Assembly: GCA_963777165.1 (NCBI GenBank)
Contig: CAVZPO010000023.1
Location: 372,001 to 436,000, forward strand
Length of the DNA stretch: 64,000 nucleotides
Direction of reading: 5' to 3'
Origin: DYJB01 sp963777165
Lineage (GTDB): Bacteria; Chloroflexota; Anaerolineae; Anaerolineales; E44-bin32
Shown: positions 9,247 to 18,375 of the stretch, piece by piece
Position numbering within the stretch: position 1 is the stretch's first letter
How the letters are laid out: every line of letters begins with the position of its first letter
Notes under the pieces: generated by a model
What the model saw: the letters and a program-made list of their open reading frames with translations, nothing else
What the model was told of the DNA's origin: nothing
The model's database searches: none
Position numbers and translations under genes: made by a program

Positions 9247-10771
9247 ATGAGGATCGCAGGCCTGGTTGGGCGGTCGCTGCACGCCGTCCCGTCGGGCGTT
9301 GATCCGGCGCTGGGGTCGGCCGCGCGTGCCGGCTTCCTCCGTCAGCGCGAAGACGGATGGGTGCTGTTGCCGCTCGGCGCTTGTGTTGTGGATCGGATGG
9401 CGGAGGCCTTGATTGCCGGCGTCGGATGTCAGACTGCGGAGGTCCTCCTGGCCGAGGAGGCGGACCGCCGTCAGGTTCATGCGGCCTGCTCAAACCGAGA
9501 TCCAGAGGTATCGCCAACTCCCGTTGCGTATAGCCAGAAGATGGGGATGCGAAGGCCACCGTGACCATGCATCCGGCCTGACACGTGCTCGGGTTCAGGT
9601 GGACTTGGTGGGTGCATTTGCAGAGCTGGGTTCGCTCGCAGGCTTCATCCATACGGCGGACGAAGGGCTCAAGCGGATAGCAAAGGCGAGCGGGGTCACT
9701 CTCACCTCGGTGGCCGAGGTTGCCGGCGGCCGTGCGTGGCTGGTGCCAGGCGAAACAGGGCGGACCGTGGTGCTGAGCGCTGCGTCACATGTGGTTCGAC
9801 GTGCGCGCGCGGGGCGGCCCCGTTCGAGCGCCAACCCCTCGAACCGAGTCCTCGCTGCGAGCGTGAACGCGTCCACACACCCGGGGCGACAACCATCCGG
9901 GCGCTGGCCGAGACGGTCGGCGTGGGAGGCGAGCGGACAATTAAGGCACTCTCTCTGAGCACCGAGCGGGGCGAGTTGACTTCGCCGTCGTGCTCGGAGA
10001 CCTCGACGTCAGCCTCGTCAGACTGGGCTCGGTTGTCGACTCGATCCAACTCCGACCGGCATCGGAAGTTCAGATCATCAACTGTGGTGTGGTGCCTGGC
10101 TTCGCCTTCCCGATCGGCGTGGCTGTGGCGGGGTCAGCTGAACCGGAGGGCGTTCGGGTCATCGCCGTTCCGTCGGTCTTCAGCGGTACCGACTTCGCCG
10201 CCGGTGCGAGTGAGGCCGACTACCATCTCATTCATGTTGATCCTCGGCGCGATCTCGCAAAGACCCAGGGAGCCGACATTGCATTGGCGCCGCCGGGCGC
10301 TCGTTGCGCCACGTGCGGTTCTCGACTGACCGAACATGGTGGGACGATCATCGCCCGCTGGTCACCTTTGCCCGCACCGCCTTTCGCGGGGGTGAGCGGC
10401 GGCGAGGAACAAGGCGCGGCGGCATGGTCGACGATCGATCTGTTGGCAGCTCTTGAGCAGGTAGTTGAAGCGTGTGCGGACGAGAGCGGGATCGCTTGGC
10501 CGGCGATGTTGGCGCCGGCCGATGTTCGCGTTGTGGATCTCAAGGCGACTGAACCCGCCAAGCACCTCGCCGGCGCCCTCGAAGCCCGGGGCTTGCGTGT
10601 CCTGCTTGACGATCGGCCCCCGCGGGCGGGAGAGAAGTTCACCGATGCCGACCTGATCGGATGTCGACTCCGGCTGACGATCAGCAAGCGCATTTTTCAG
10701 CCTGGCGGGGGGTGAGCTGCCCGGCCGGAAGGGCGTCAACGCGTCAGTCGTCCCGTTGGCGGAGATCCCCG
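9247..10771 (+). pseudogene. Prolyl-tRNA synthetase-like gene, multiply frameshifted
   Basis: Prolyl-tRNA synthetase features appear in order but in alternating frames: an N-terminal LLPLGACVVDRMAEALI (near 9360), a motif-2-like PAQTEIQRYRQLPLRIA (near 9490), a YbaK-like insertion with VHTPGATTIRALAETVGV (near 9880) and GDLDVSLVRLGSVVDSIQL (near 9990), then a class II anticodon-binding end with IAWPAMLAPADVRVVDL and RAGEKFTDADLIGCRLRL (10490-10680). Frame changes are needed near 9480, 9805, 9975 and in a six-G run at 10707-10712. The catalytic core is much shorter than in true ProS, so even a corrected protein would be a divergent paralogue. I treat it as a decaying paralogue; some breaks may be assembly errors. 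The end is uncertain. Confidence 0.65.
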
Positions 10772-10812
10772 ACCTGTTGACGCCCGTGCGGCCGCACTTA
10801 TGTCTACTTAAG

Positions 10813-10842
10813 TTGACAACTTGGATGGCCGCATGCTATTCT
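10813..10842 (+). promoter_or_regulatory. Sigma-70 promoter for the MBL hydrolase gene
   Basis: TTGACA (10813-10818), an 18-base spacer and TATTCT (10837-10842), 23 bases before ATG 10865, with GGGGCGGAGG as ribosome binding site. The same TTGACA-N18-TATTCT pair precedes dprA. Confidence 0.7.
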
Positions 10843-10864
10843 TCGCCGCCGGGGCGGAGGCGAG

Positions 10865-11698
10865 ATGATTCGAGAGCGTGTAGCCGACAACGTGTATGTC
10901 TTCACGAGTGAGCTTTACGCCCAGGTCAATGCTGGGGCAGTCGTCGGCCCGGACTTCTCGGTCGTGATCGACACCCTCGCCTACCCGGAAGAGACGCGTG
11001 AGATTCGCGACTTCGTCGAGAACCGGCTGGGCAGCCCCATCCGCTACGTGATCAACACGCACCATCACGCCGACCATTCGCTGGGGAACTGGTGGTTCAA
11101 GGGCGCCGTCTTTGTCGGGCATCGGCAGACACGCGGGCTGATGGACACCCGCGGCCGCGAGAGCCTGGAGCGCGCCCGCCAGACCAGCCGCGAGCTCCGC
11201 GAGGTGGAACTGGTGCTGCCTGATGTCGTCTTCGACCAGGGCGAGCTGAACCTGCGCGTCGGCAAACGCACGCTCCAGCTTCTGCCGCTCCCCGGTCACA
11301 GCCCGGACGGAATCGGTGTGCTGGTGCTTGAGGATCGGGTCTTGTTTTCGGGCGACGCCATGATGCCGCTCCCCCATCTCGTCACCGGCGATCTGGAGGC
11401 GATGACCGCCAGCCTGAAGCGCATTCCCCGACTGAAGCTCGAGAACGTGATCCAGGGCCACGGCGAGGTGATCTTGCGCGGCGAGATTCAGAACGCGGTG
11501 CGCTCGAACCTGAATTACATCGCCTGTGTCCGGCGAGAGGTGACACGCGCCTCGCGACGCAAGGACCCGGGCGCCTATCTGGCTTCGGTGACGATCGAAG
11601 AGTGCGGGAAATCGCGCATCCTCCTCGGGGGATATGCCGAGGATCTGCACCGCCGCAACCTGACCGGGGTTTACCGCACGCTGTACGGCGAGGCATGA
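10865..11698 (+). CDS. MBL-fold metallo-hydrolase
   Basis: 277 residues. The signature metal site is THHHADHSLGNWWF near residue 65, followed by the second-metal histidine in LLPLPGHSPDGIGV, the bridging aspartate in VLFSGDAMM and the final histidine in VIQGHGEVI. This is a complete beta-lactamase-fold hydrolase active site. The family covers glyoxalase II, lactonases and RNA nucleases; the substrate is not evident, and there is no beta-CASP domain or signal peptide. The gene has its own promoter and overlaps the RNase H gene by ATGA, so the two are translated together. Confidence 0.85.
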   Translation: MIRERVADNVYVFTSELYAQVNAGAVVGPDFSVVIDTLAYPEETREIRDFVENRLGSPIRYVINTHHHADHSLGNWWFKGAVFVGHRQTRGLMDTRGRESLERARQTSRELREVELVLPDVVFDQGELNLRVGKRTLQLLPLPGHSPDGIGVLVLEDRVLFSGDAMMPLPHLVTGDLEAMTASLKRIPRLKLENVIQGHGEVILRGEIQNAVRSNLNYIACVRREVTRASRRKDPGAYLASVTIEECGKSRILLGGYAEDLHRRNLTGVYRTLYGEA

Positions 11699-12108
11699 GC
11701 GCCGGCCGGGTGCGATTTGTTCTGATGTTCGACGGCGGCAGCCGGGGCAACCCGGGCGCGGCTTACGGTTCCTTCCGCCTCCAGCGCACAGCGTCCCCTC
11801 CACATCCTATCCGCCGTCTGACCTTCGGCCACGGGACGAACAACGAAGCCGAGTACAAAGCGCTGCTTGCCGGATTGGAAGAGCTCGGGAGACAGTTGGC
11901 GCGCGACGGCTTGCGGCCTGCCGACGTGGAGCTCGAGGTGCGCGGGGACAGCAAGCTGGTGTTGGAGCAATTGCGAGGTGCCTGGCGCGTGCGCAACTCG
12001 CGGCTGGCCACGCTGCACCGCCTCGCAGCCGAGCTGCTGGAGCCGTACGCGCATGTGCGCCTGGTTCACCAGGACCGCTCACGGTCGGTGCGTGTCCTCG
12101 GGCATTGA
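11695..12108 (+). CDS. Ribonuclease HI family protein
   Basis: 137 residues from ATG 11695, coupled to the MBL gene. The RNase H carboxylates are visible in order: LMFDGGSRGNPGAA (first Asp), NNEAEYKALLAGLEEL (Glu) and EVRGDSKLVLEQLRG (second Asp). The C-terminus ends HQDRSRSVRVLGH instead of the usual last aspartate helix. The family cuts the RNA strand of RNA-DNA hybrids; short stand-alone members like this are common and often lack a substrate-binding handle. Most likely active, but the last catalytic residue is not clear. Confidence 0.8.
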   Translation: MSAGRVRFVLMFDGGSRGNPGAAYGSFRLQRTASPPHPIRRLTFGHGTNNEAEYKALLAGLEELGRQLARDGLRPADVELEVRGDSKLVLEQLRGAWRVRNSRLATLHRLAAELLEPYAHVRLVHQDRSRSVRVLGH

Positions 12109-12395
12109 CGCGCTGGTGGACAGGCGACATCCGCCCGCCCGATAATGTCCACGGATGACTTCCTTTGGTCAATGAAGGTTCGTATGCACTCGACAATATC
12201 CCGAACCGACAGCAGGCATTCCTCGGCGCAGGTTGGATCGGCGGCCGCGGGCGGTTCTACTTTCGGTGGCTCGCGTGCGTGGGGTTCGTGAGGGCTCTCG
12301 GCGGCACGGGGCGGGAGAACGGCGGGCGGCAGATCGGCTTGCGCGCTGTGCCCACTCCGAGTAGCATCCCTGCCACAATCCTGACGTGAGGCCTC

Positions 12396-13175
12396 ATGCC
12401 CGCTCATCGCGTCCTGCTCGCCATCCTCGGACTGCTGCTCGGCTCCATTGCCTGCGGGCTCCAAGATAAGCCCGTAGTCACTCCGCCCATCGCAGACACG
12501 CCTTCCCCTGAGCCACAAGTGGCCTCGCCGGTCAAACTCGACCTATGCACGCTGCTGACCGCTACCGAGGTCTCCGACGCGCTCGGGGAGGTGGTCGAGG
12601 TCCGGCCGGGATTGCAGACGAGTGCGTGCAGCTACGCGACGACAAGCAGCACGCAGCCCAAGTCCGTCGCCGTGTCTGCCGCCCAGGGCGGCCAGGCGCG
12701 CGACCTGGTGCAGATGGCCGCCAGCCTCGGCCTTCTGTTTGGCGGCAACGCTGACTCGCAGCGGATTGCGGATGACCTTCAGGCCAACGCGGCCAGCATG
12801 AGTTTGCAGGAGGTGGTCGAGAAGGCCAACACCCTCGCGGTTCCGCTCGGCTACGCATTCTCCGCTGCAGGGACGCAGGACCTGCCGGCCATCTGGGCCT
12901 GGAACCCGATGGGGGCAGGCTCGCTTCAACAGGTTGATGGTGAGACGTATCTGGCAGTGAGCGTGATCGGGCTCGATGAGCCCGCGGCCAAGTCGCTCAC
13001 CACGACCTTGCTCGCACTCGCGGGAGAGCGTCTGCCAGCGGCTTTCACCATCGAGCTCGCCGAGAGCCTGCGCGTGGAATTCACTGTACAGGCGCCGACA
13101 CTGGCGCCCGAACCCACGCCAACGCTTGTCCCGCCGGCACTAGCGCCCCAAGGCACACCAACACTCGTCCAGTAG
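12396..13175 (+). CDS. DUF3558-like lipoprotein
   Basis: 259 residues. The signal peptide LLAILGLLLGSIACGLQ contains a lipobox ending in the acylated cysteine. After a Pro-Thr linker the domain opens with DLCTLLTATEVSDALGEVVE and a later SACSYATT, a layout shared with DUF3558-like secreted proteins in which two cysteines bracket the first part. The tail is Pro-Thr-rich again. The function is unknown. A related but broken copy lies on the minus strand at 20577-21043, opening with DPCSPLSAVEISDALGEPVE. Confidence 0.7.
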   Translation: MPAHRVLLAILGLLLGSIACGLQDKPVVTPPIADTPSPEPQVASPVKLDLCTLLTATEVSDALGEVVEVRPGLQTSACSYATTSSTQPKSVAVSAAQGGQARDLVQMAASLGLLFGGNADSQRIADDLQANAASMSLQEVVEKANTLAVPLGYAFSAAGTQDLPAIWAWNPMGAGSLQQVDGETYLAVSVIGLDEPAAKSLTTTLLALAGERLPAAFTIELAESLRVEFTVQAPTLAPEPTPTLVPPALAPQGTPTLVQ

Positions 13176-13341
13176 ACACTCTCAACCGTCTGGGTTGCCG
13201 ATGGTCAGTCCCGCCGCGCGGCGCGCATCGATGCAGGCACCGGCAGGAGCCTGGCTGAGGTCACCGAAGCCGACACGTCGGCCAACAAGTGGGTCTGGAG
13301 AGGGGCACCGGCCCCGGCGTGTCCACTGCCGCCCTCGGGCA

Positions 13342-13370
13342 TTGACCGGCCCGTACCGCTGTGCGATAAT
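13342..13370 (+). promoter_or_regulatory. Sigma-70 promoter of the T-box operon
   Basis: TTGACC (13342-13347), a 17-base spacer, GATAAT (13365-13370). Transcription would start near 13377, just before the T-box Stem I. Confidence 0.75.
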
Positions 13371-13377
13371 CGACCGA

Positions 13378-13672
13378 CAACTGATCGGTGGGCATTGATG
13401 GAGACGAGTACGCCCGATCGGCGGTGACAGCGAGCCCGGAGAGGGTGGAAGCCGGGCGGCTGCAACGGGCGGAAAATCCCTCCGGAGCTGCGATCTGAAC
13501 CCGCCGCGTCGTCGGCGAAAGTAGGGGAGCCGGGCTCGCCAGCCGTTACACTGTGCGCAGGCATGGCCGCCGGGTGCGGCCGCACCTGACCGAGCGCCCC
13601 CTCCCGGGGGCAGCAGGGTGGTACCGCGGGAGTGAGCGTCCCTCCTGCCCCTGTCGGGGCGGGAGGTTTTTG
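13378..13672 (+). promoter_or_regulatory. T-box riboswitch, isoleucine specifier (ATC)
   Basis: The antiterminator signature AGGGTGGTACCGCGG is at 13615-13629. Upstream, Stem I can be read: the loop-E half AGTA (13407-13410) is followed by CGCCC, which pairs with GGGCG (13467-13471); next come GAAA (13472-13475) and the specifier ATC (13476-13478), then CCTCC pairing with GGAG. ATC is an isoleucine codon. A terminator follows at 13641-13671. By family rule, uncharged tRNA-Ile pairing with the specifier and the TGG of the antiterminator would allow readthrough into the AlaX-type gene and ileS. Confidence 0.9.
13641..13671 (+). terminator. T-box intrinsic terminator
   Basis: CCTCCTGCCCC pairs with GGGGCGGGAGG (one wobble) across TGTC, followed by TTTTT. 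It is mutually exclusive with the T-box antiterminator and ends 20 bases before the AlaX-type start codon. It is one of the few hairpins in this window with a real T-tract. Confidence 0.9.
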
Positions 13673-13690
13673 TTGCCGAGCGAGGCGAAG

Positions 13691-14401
13691 ATGACCGATC
13701 TGCTGTACTACCAGGACGCCTATGTGAAGGAGTTCGATGCGGTCGTCACCGCCGTGTCGGCCGACGGCATCGAACTGGACCGGACGGCGTTCTATCCGGG
13801 CGGCGGGGGACAGCCATCGGACGCCGGCTCATTGAAAGCCGGAGGCAGCGTGTGGACGGTCGAGTCCGTACGCAAAGCGGAGGGGCGCGTCTGGCACCGG
13901 GTGGGCGCCGACTCGCCCGGTGTGGGGCAGGCCGTCCAGGCTGCGCTCGACTGGGACCGCCGCTATGCGCTGATGCGCACGCACACGGCGATGCACATCC
14001 TGTGCGGGGTGATCTGGCGCGATTACGGCGCCAGTGTCACGGGCGGCAACATGGAGCCACTCCAGGGGCGGATGGATTTCGAGTTCGAACGCATGCAGCA
14101 GGACCTGGTCCACGAGATCGAGGCGCGCATCAACGCCGAGGTGCAGGCCTCTCGGCCGATCCGTACCCGGTCGCTGCCGCGGGCGGAGGCGTTTGAGATT
14201 CCCGATCTGATCCGCACCAAGATCAACCTGCTGCCGGAGGGCATCCGAGAGGTGCGCGTGGTGGAGATCGTGGGCCTGGACTTGCAGGCCGACGGTGGGA
14301 CGCATGTCGCCAATACGCGTGAGGTCGGCCCCCTGCGGGTGGTCGACTACAAGAGCAAGGGTGCCATCAACAAGCGGCTGGTCGTGGCGCTCGACAGGTG
14401 A
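13691..14401 (+). CDS. AlaX-type tRNA editing protein (Ala-tRNA deacylase family)
   Basis: 236 residues from ATG 13691. The family marks are FYPGGGGQPSDAG near residue 36, the zinc pair HTAMHILCGV near residue 98 and DLQADGGTHVANTREVG near residue 200. The third zinc ligand, usually Cys in CGGTHV, is Asp here; the last His is kept. AlaX proteins hydrolyse Ser- or Gly-tRNA-Ala in trans. The gene lies directly behind an isoleucine T-box and eight bases before ileS, so it may serve quality control linked to isoleucylation instead. The context is unusual for AlaX. Confidence 0.8.
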   Translation: MTDLLYYQDAYVKEFDAVVTAVSADGIELDRTAFYPGGGGQPSDAGSLKAGGSVWTVESVRKAEGRVWHRVGADSPGVGQAVQAALDWDRRYALMRTHTAMHILCGVIWRDYGASVTGGNMEPLQGRMDFEFERMQQDLVHEIEARINAEVQASRPIRTRSLPRAEAFEIPDLIRTKINLLPEGIREVRVVEIVGLDLQADGGTHVANTREVGPLRVVDYKSKGAINKRLVVALDR

Positions 14402-14409
14402 GGTGAGCG

Positions 14410-17400
14410 ATGTTCAAACCGGTAGCGAGCCAGGTCGACTTCATCGCCCAGGAGCATGAGGTCCTGCGATTCTGGGCGGACTCGCGGGCGTTCGACAAGC
14501 TTCGGGCGCTGCGACGCGACGCGCCGGCGTGGTCGTTCATCGACGGCCCGATCACCGCCAATAACCCGATGGGCGTCCATCACGGCTGGGGCAGGACCTA
14601 CAAGGACCTGTTCCAGCGCTATGCCGCCATGCGCGGCTTCGCACTTCGCTACCAGAACGGTTTCGACTGTCAGGGTCTGTGGGTCGAGGTCAACGTCGAG
14701 CGGGAGAAGGGGTTCCGCTCCAAACGGGATATCGAGACCTTCGGCCTGGCGGAGTTCGTGACGTTATGCAAGCAGCGCGTGCTCAACTTCGCCGCCGTGC
14801 AGACCGAGCAAAGCGTCCGCCTGGGTTACTGGATGGACTGGAACGAGCCGGCCGATCTCCGGCGCCTGCGGGATGCACTCGGGCAGGACCCGATGGCTAG
14901 GCTCACGCTGCCGGGGCCGGACGGCGCAGTCACCGATACCGTGGAAGGCCTGGTCGGGCGGCTGGGATTGCCTGAGCTCGGCGGATCGTACTTTACCTTC
15001 TCCGACGAGAACAACTACACCATCTGGCTGATGTTGAAGTCGTGCTATGAGCGCGGCTGGGTGTACAAGGGCCACGACGTCATGCCGTGGTGTGCGCGCT
15101 GCGGCACCGGGCTGAGCCAGCACGAGATCGTCACCGAGGGCTACCAGGAACTCACCCACCCGAGCATCACGCTGCGATTCCCGCTCCGCGACCGTCCGGG
15201 CGAAAGCCTGCTCGTGTGGACGACGACGCCCTGGACGCTGACCAGCAACGTCGCCGCGGCCGTCGGGCCCGAGTTGGACTACGTGCGGGTGCGGCAGGGC
15301 GAGGAGGTCTTCTACCTCAGCCGAGGGACGCTGCACATGCTCCAGGGGCCCTACACCGTGGAAGGCGAGCTCAAGGGACGCGAGATGGTGGGCTGGCCCT
15401 ACCTGGGCCCGTTTGATGCGCTCCCGGCGCAGGTGTCCAGCGGCGCACCCGAGGCGCACCGCGTCCTGCCCTGGGACGAGGTGGGTGTGGACGAGGGCAC
15501 CGGGATCGTTCACCTGGCCCCCGGCTGTGGCGCGGAGGACTTCGCCCTGGGGAAGACCTACGGCCTGCCCGTGATCGCCCCGCTGGACGAGGCTGGGATC
15601 TTCATCGAGGGGTTCGGCTGGCTGACCGGCCAGTCGGTGCACGATGTGGCGGCGCCGATTTTCGACGATCTGCGAGCGAGAGGCCTGGCTTACCACGTCG
15701 CCGACTTCACCCACCGCTATCCGGTCTGCTGGCGCTGCTCGAGCCAACTGGTCTTCCGTCTCGTGGACGAATGGTTCATCTCCATGGGGGCCCAGCTCGA
15801 CAAGCCCTACGAACAGGTGACGGAGGCCGAGAAGCAGCACAATCTGCGCTACCAGATCATGGAGGTCGTGGCCGACGGGACGCAGTGGCACCCCGACTTC
15901 GGGTTCGACCGCGAGCTGGACTGGCTGCGCAACATGCACGACTGGATGATCTCCAAGAAGCGCTACTGGGGCCTGGCGCTGCCGATCTATGAGTGCGCGC
16001 GGTGCGGGCACTTCGAGGTGATCGGGAGCAAGGAAGAACTGCGCCAGCGCGCCGTAGCGGGCTGGGAGGACTTCGAGGGCCATTCGCCGCACCGGCCGTA
16101 CATCGACGCCGTCGAGATCGCCTGCGCCAAGTGCGGGGCGCGTGTCCGCCGCATCCCCGATGTCGGGAATCCATGGCTGGATGCCGGCATCGTCGGCATG
16201 AGCACACTGCGCTACCGGCACGACCCGGAGTACTGGCAGCGCTGGTTCCCCGCCGAATTGATCAGCGAGAGTTTCCCGGGGCAATTCCGCAACTGGTTCT
16301 ACAGCCTGCTGGCGATGAGCACCATCCTGGAAAGGAAGGCTCCCTTCCGTCACGTCTTCACCTACGGGACGCTGATGGCCGAGGACGGCAGCGCCATGCA
16401 CAAGTCCTCGGGGAACATGATCGAGTTCAACGAGGCGGCCGACAGCATCGGGGTCGACGTGATGCGCTGGCTGTATGCCGGGACGCGCCCGGAGAAGGAC
16501 CTGCCCTTCGGCTACCACCGCGCGGATGAGGTGCGGCGGCAGTTTCTGATCCCGCTGTGGAATGTGTATGCGTTCTTCGTCACCTATGCCAACCTGGATG
16601 GATGGACACCCTCCCGCCCGCAGCACGGTGAGCTACCGCTCCTCGACCGTTGGATTCTCGCCCGGCTGAACGAAGTCGTCGGGGAGGTCGGCCAACGGCT
16701 GGATTCCTACGAGCCGAATCTGGCCGTGGCGGCATTGGATGTGTTCCTGGATGATCTGAGCAACTGGTACTTGCGCCGCAGCCGGCGTCGGTTCTGGGCC
16801 AAGGCGGGATCCTCTCAGGCGTCCGATGCCGAAAAGGACGCGGCCTACACGACGCTCTATCAGGTGCTGACGAGGTTGGCCCGGGTGCTGGCGCCGTTCG
16901 TGCCTTTCGTCAGCGAAGTCATCTACCAAAACCTGGTGCGCTCGGCGAATCCGGACGCGCCGGAGAGCGTGCATCACTGCGACTGGCCGCCAGTGGACTT
17001 CGAGCGGATGGAGCCACAGCTGACGCGCGACATGGCCCTGGTGCTCAAACTGGTTTCGCTGGGCCACGCGGCGCGCAGTCGTTCAAACCGCAAAGTCCGG
17101 CAGCCACTCGCCGAAGCGGCGTTTTCGGTCCCGAGCGCCGAGGAGCGCCGGGTGGTGGAACGCCACGCCGGTCTCATCGCTGACGAGCTCAACGTTAAGG
17201 CAGTGCGGCTGTTGGATGCTGCGTCCGAAGTGGTCGATTTCCGGCTGAACCCTCTGCCGAAACAGCTTGGCCAGAAGCATGGTTCGCGCTTCCCGGCCGT
17301 GAGGGCGGCGCTTTTGGCACTGGACGCCGAACGCGCGGCATCCGAACTGCTCGCCGGGAGGCCGGTGTCCGTGGTGGTGTCGGAAGCGCCGCTCGAGGTC

Positions 17401-17767
17401 CTTCCCGAAGAGGTCGAGGTTCGCCTCGAAGCACACGCCGGGCTTTCAGCTGCGGCTGAGGGCGCGTATGTCGCCGCTCTGCGTACGGAACTGACGCCCG
17501 ACCTGGCGCGCGAGGGACTGGCGCGCGAGCTGGTGAGGCGCATCCAGGATCTGCGCAAGGAGTTCGGGCTTCCAGGTGCAGGATCGGATCAACGTGGAGT
17601 ATGCCGCGGGTCCGCGGCTCGAGGAGGCGATCGAGGCCCACCGGGACTACATCGCCGGCGAAGTGCTGGGCGAGAGCCTGCTGGCATCCGCGGAGCCGGC
17701 CGGCGAGTCGGTCGTTGACCTCGAGTTCGATGGAGAGCATGTGCGCGTCGGCCTCCGGCGCATCTGA
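14410..17767 (+). CDS. ileS: Isoleucyl-tRNA synthetase (C-terminal frameshift)
   Basis: About 1118 residues. Class I synthetase with the editing domain (TTPWTLTSNVAAAVGP near residue 275) and an anticodon-binding C-terminus (RIQDLRKEFGL). The first signature, normally HxGH, reads GVHHGWGRTY near residue 56; the second reads MHKSSGNM near residue 663, matching KMSKS with changes. The GFDCQGLWVEVNVE segment is typical of a divergent Chloroflexota/actinobacterial IleS branch. The isoleucine T-box upstream supports the specificity independently. One extra base near 17570 moves the last 65 residues out of frame; the continuation VQDRINVEYAAGPRLEEAIE restores it. Essential gene, so an assembly error is likely. 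Confidence 0.88.
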
Positions 17768-17826
17768 ACGTATGGGCGGGCGCCGGGTACGGTACAATCG
17801 ATAGCTGCAGGGTGGGGAGGCGATTC

Positions 17827-18375
17827 TTGGGACGCGTGCGCGACACCATGATCCTTCTCGGGTGCTCGGGATTGATCGTGGCCCTCGATCAATGGACGAA
17901 GTACCTGGTGCGATCGCAACTTGGGGTCGGCGAGACGTGGATGCCGCTCCCCTGGCTTGCGCCGTATGCGCGCGTCATCCACTGGAACAACACCGGCGCG
18001 GCCTTCGGCCTGTTCCCGTCCGCCAGCATGATATTCACCGTCGTGGCGCTGCTGGTGAGCGTGGCGATCCTGTTCTACTTTCCTCGGGTGCCCTCCGCCC
18101 AGTGGCCGCTGCGTGCGGCGCTGGTCCTGCAGTTCGCCGGCGCCTTCGGGAATCTCATTGACCGCGTGGTGTTGGGAACCGTCACCGACTTCATCTCCGT
18201 CGGCACGTTCCCGGTCTTCAACCTGGCAGATGCCAGCATCTCGGTCGGCGTGGCGGTCCTCGTCGCCGGAATGTGGCTGGAAGATCGCCGCCGGCCGCGC
18301 GATGCAGGCAGCTCGGGCGAGGCAGGAGAGACCCCCCGCCCGGATCGCGGCCTGACTGAGCCTCCGACGGGGTGA
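17827..18375 (+). CDS. lspA: Lipoprotein signal peptidase (signal peptidase II)
   Basis: About 182 residues with four membrane helices. All diagnostic segments are present: VALDQWTKYLV, WNNTGAAFGLF, GAFGNLIDRV, VTDFISV and FNLADASI; the two aspartates in the last two are the catalytic pair. It removes the signal peptide of prolipoproteins after lipidation, matching the many lipoproteins in this window. I place the start at TTG 17827 with GGGGAGG seven bases upstream; GTG 17812 is possible. A TACAAT at 17793-17798 may be its -10 box. Its stop overlaps the rluD start (GTGA). Confidence 0.93.
   Translation: MGRVRDTMILLGCSGLIVALDQWTKYLVRSQLGVGETWMPLPWLAPYARVIHWNNTGAAFGLFPSASMIFTVVALLVSVAILFYFPRVPSAQWPLRAALVLQFAGAFGNLIDRVVLGTVTDFISVGTFPVFNLADASISVGVAVLVAGMWLEDRRRPRDAGSSGEAGETPRPDRGLTEPPTG

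Noticed and set aside
12165..12389. Plus-strand 74-codon frame before the DUF3558-like lipoprotein
   Set aside because: No ribosome binding site, no similarity, skewed composition. It runs into the lipoprotein leader.
14764..16626. Minus-strand frame of 620 codons opposite ileS
   Set aside because: It covers the conserved synthetase core in antisense, without family features or ribosome binding site.
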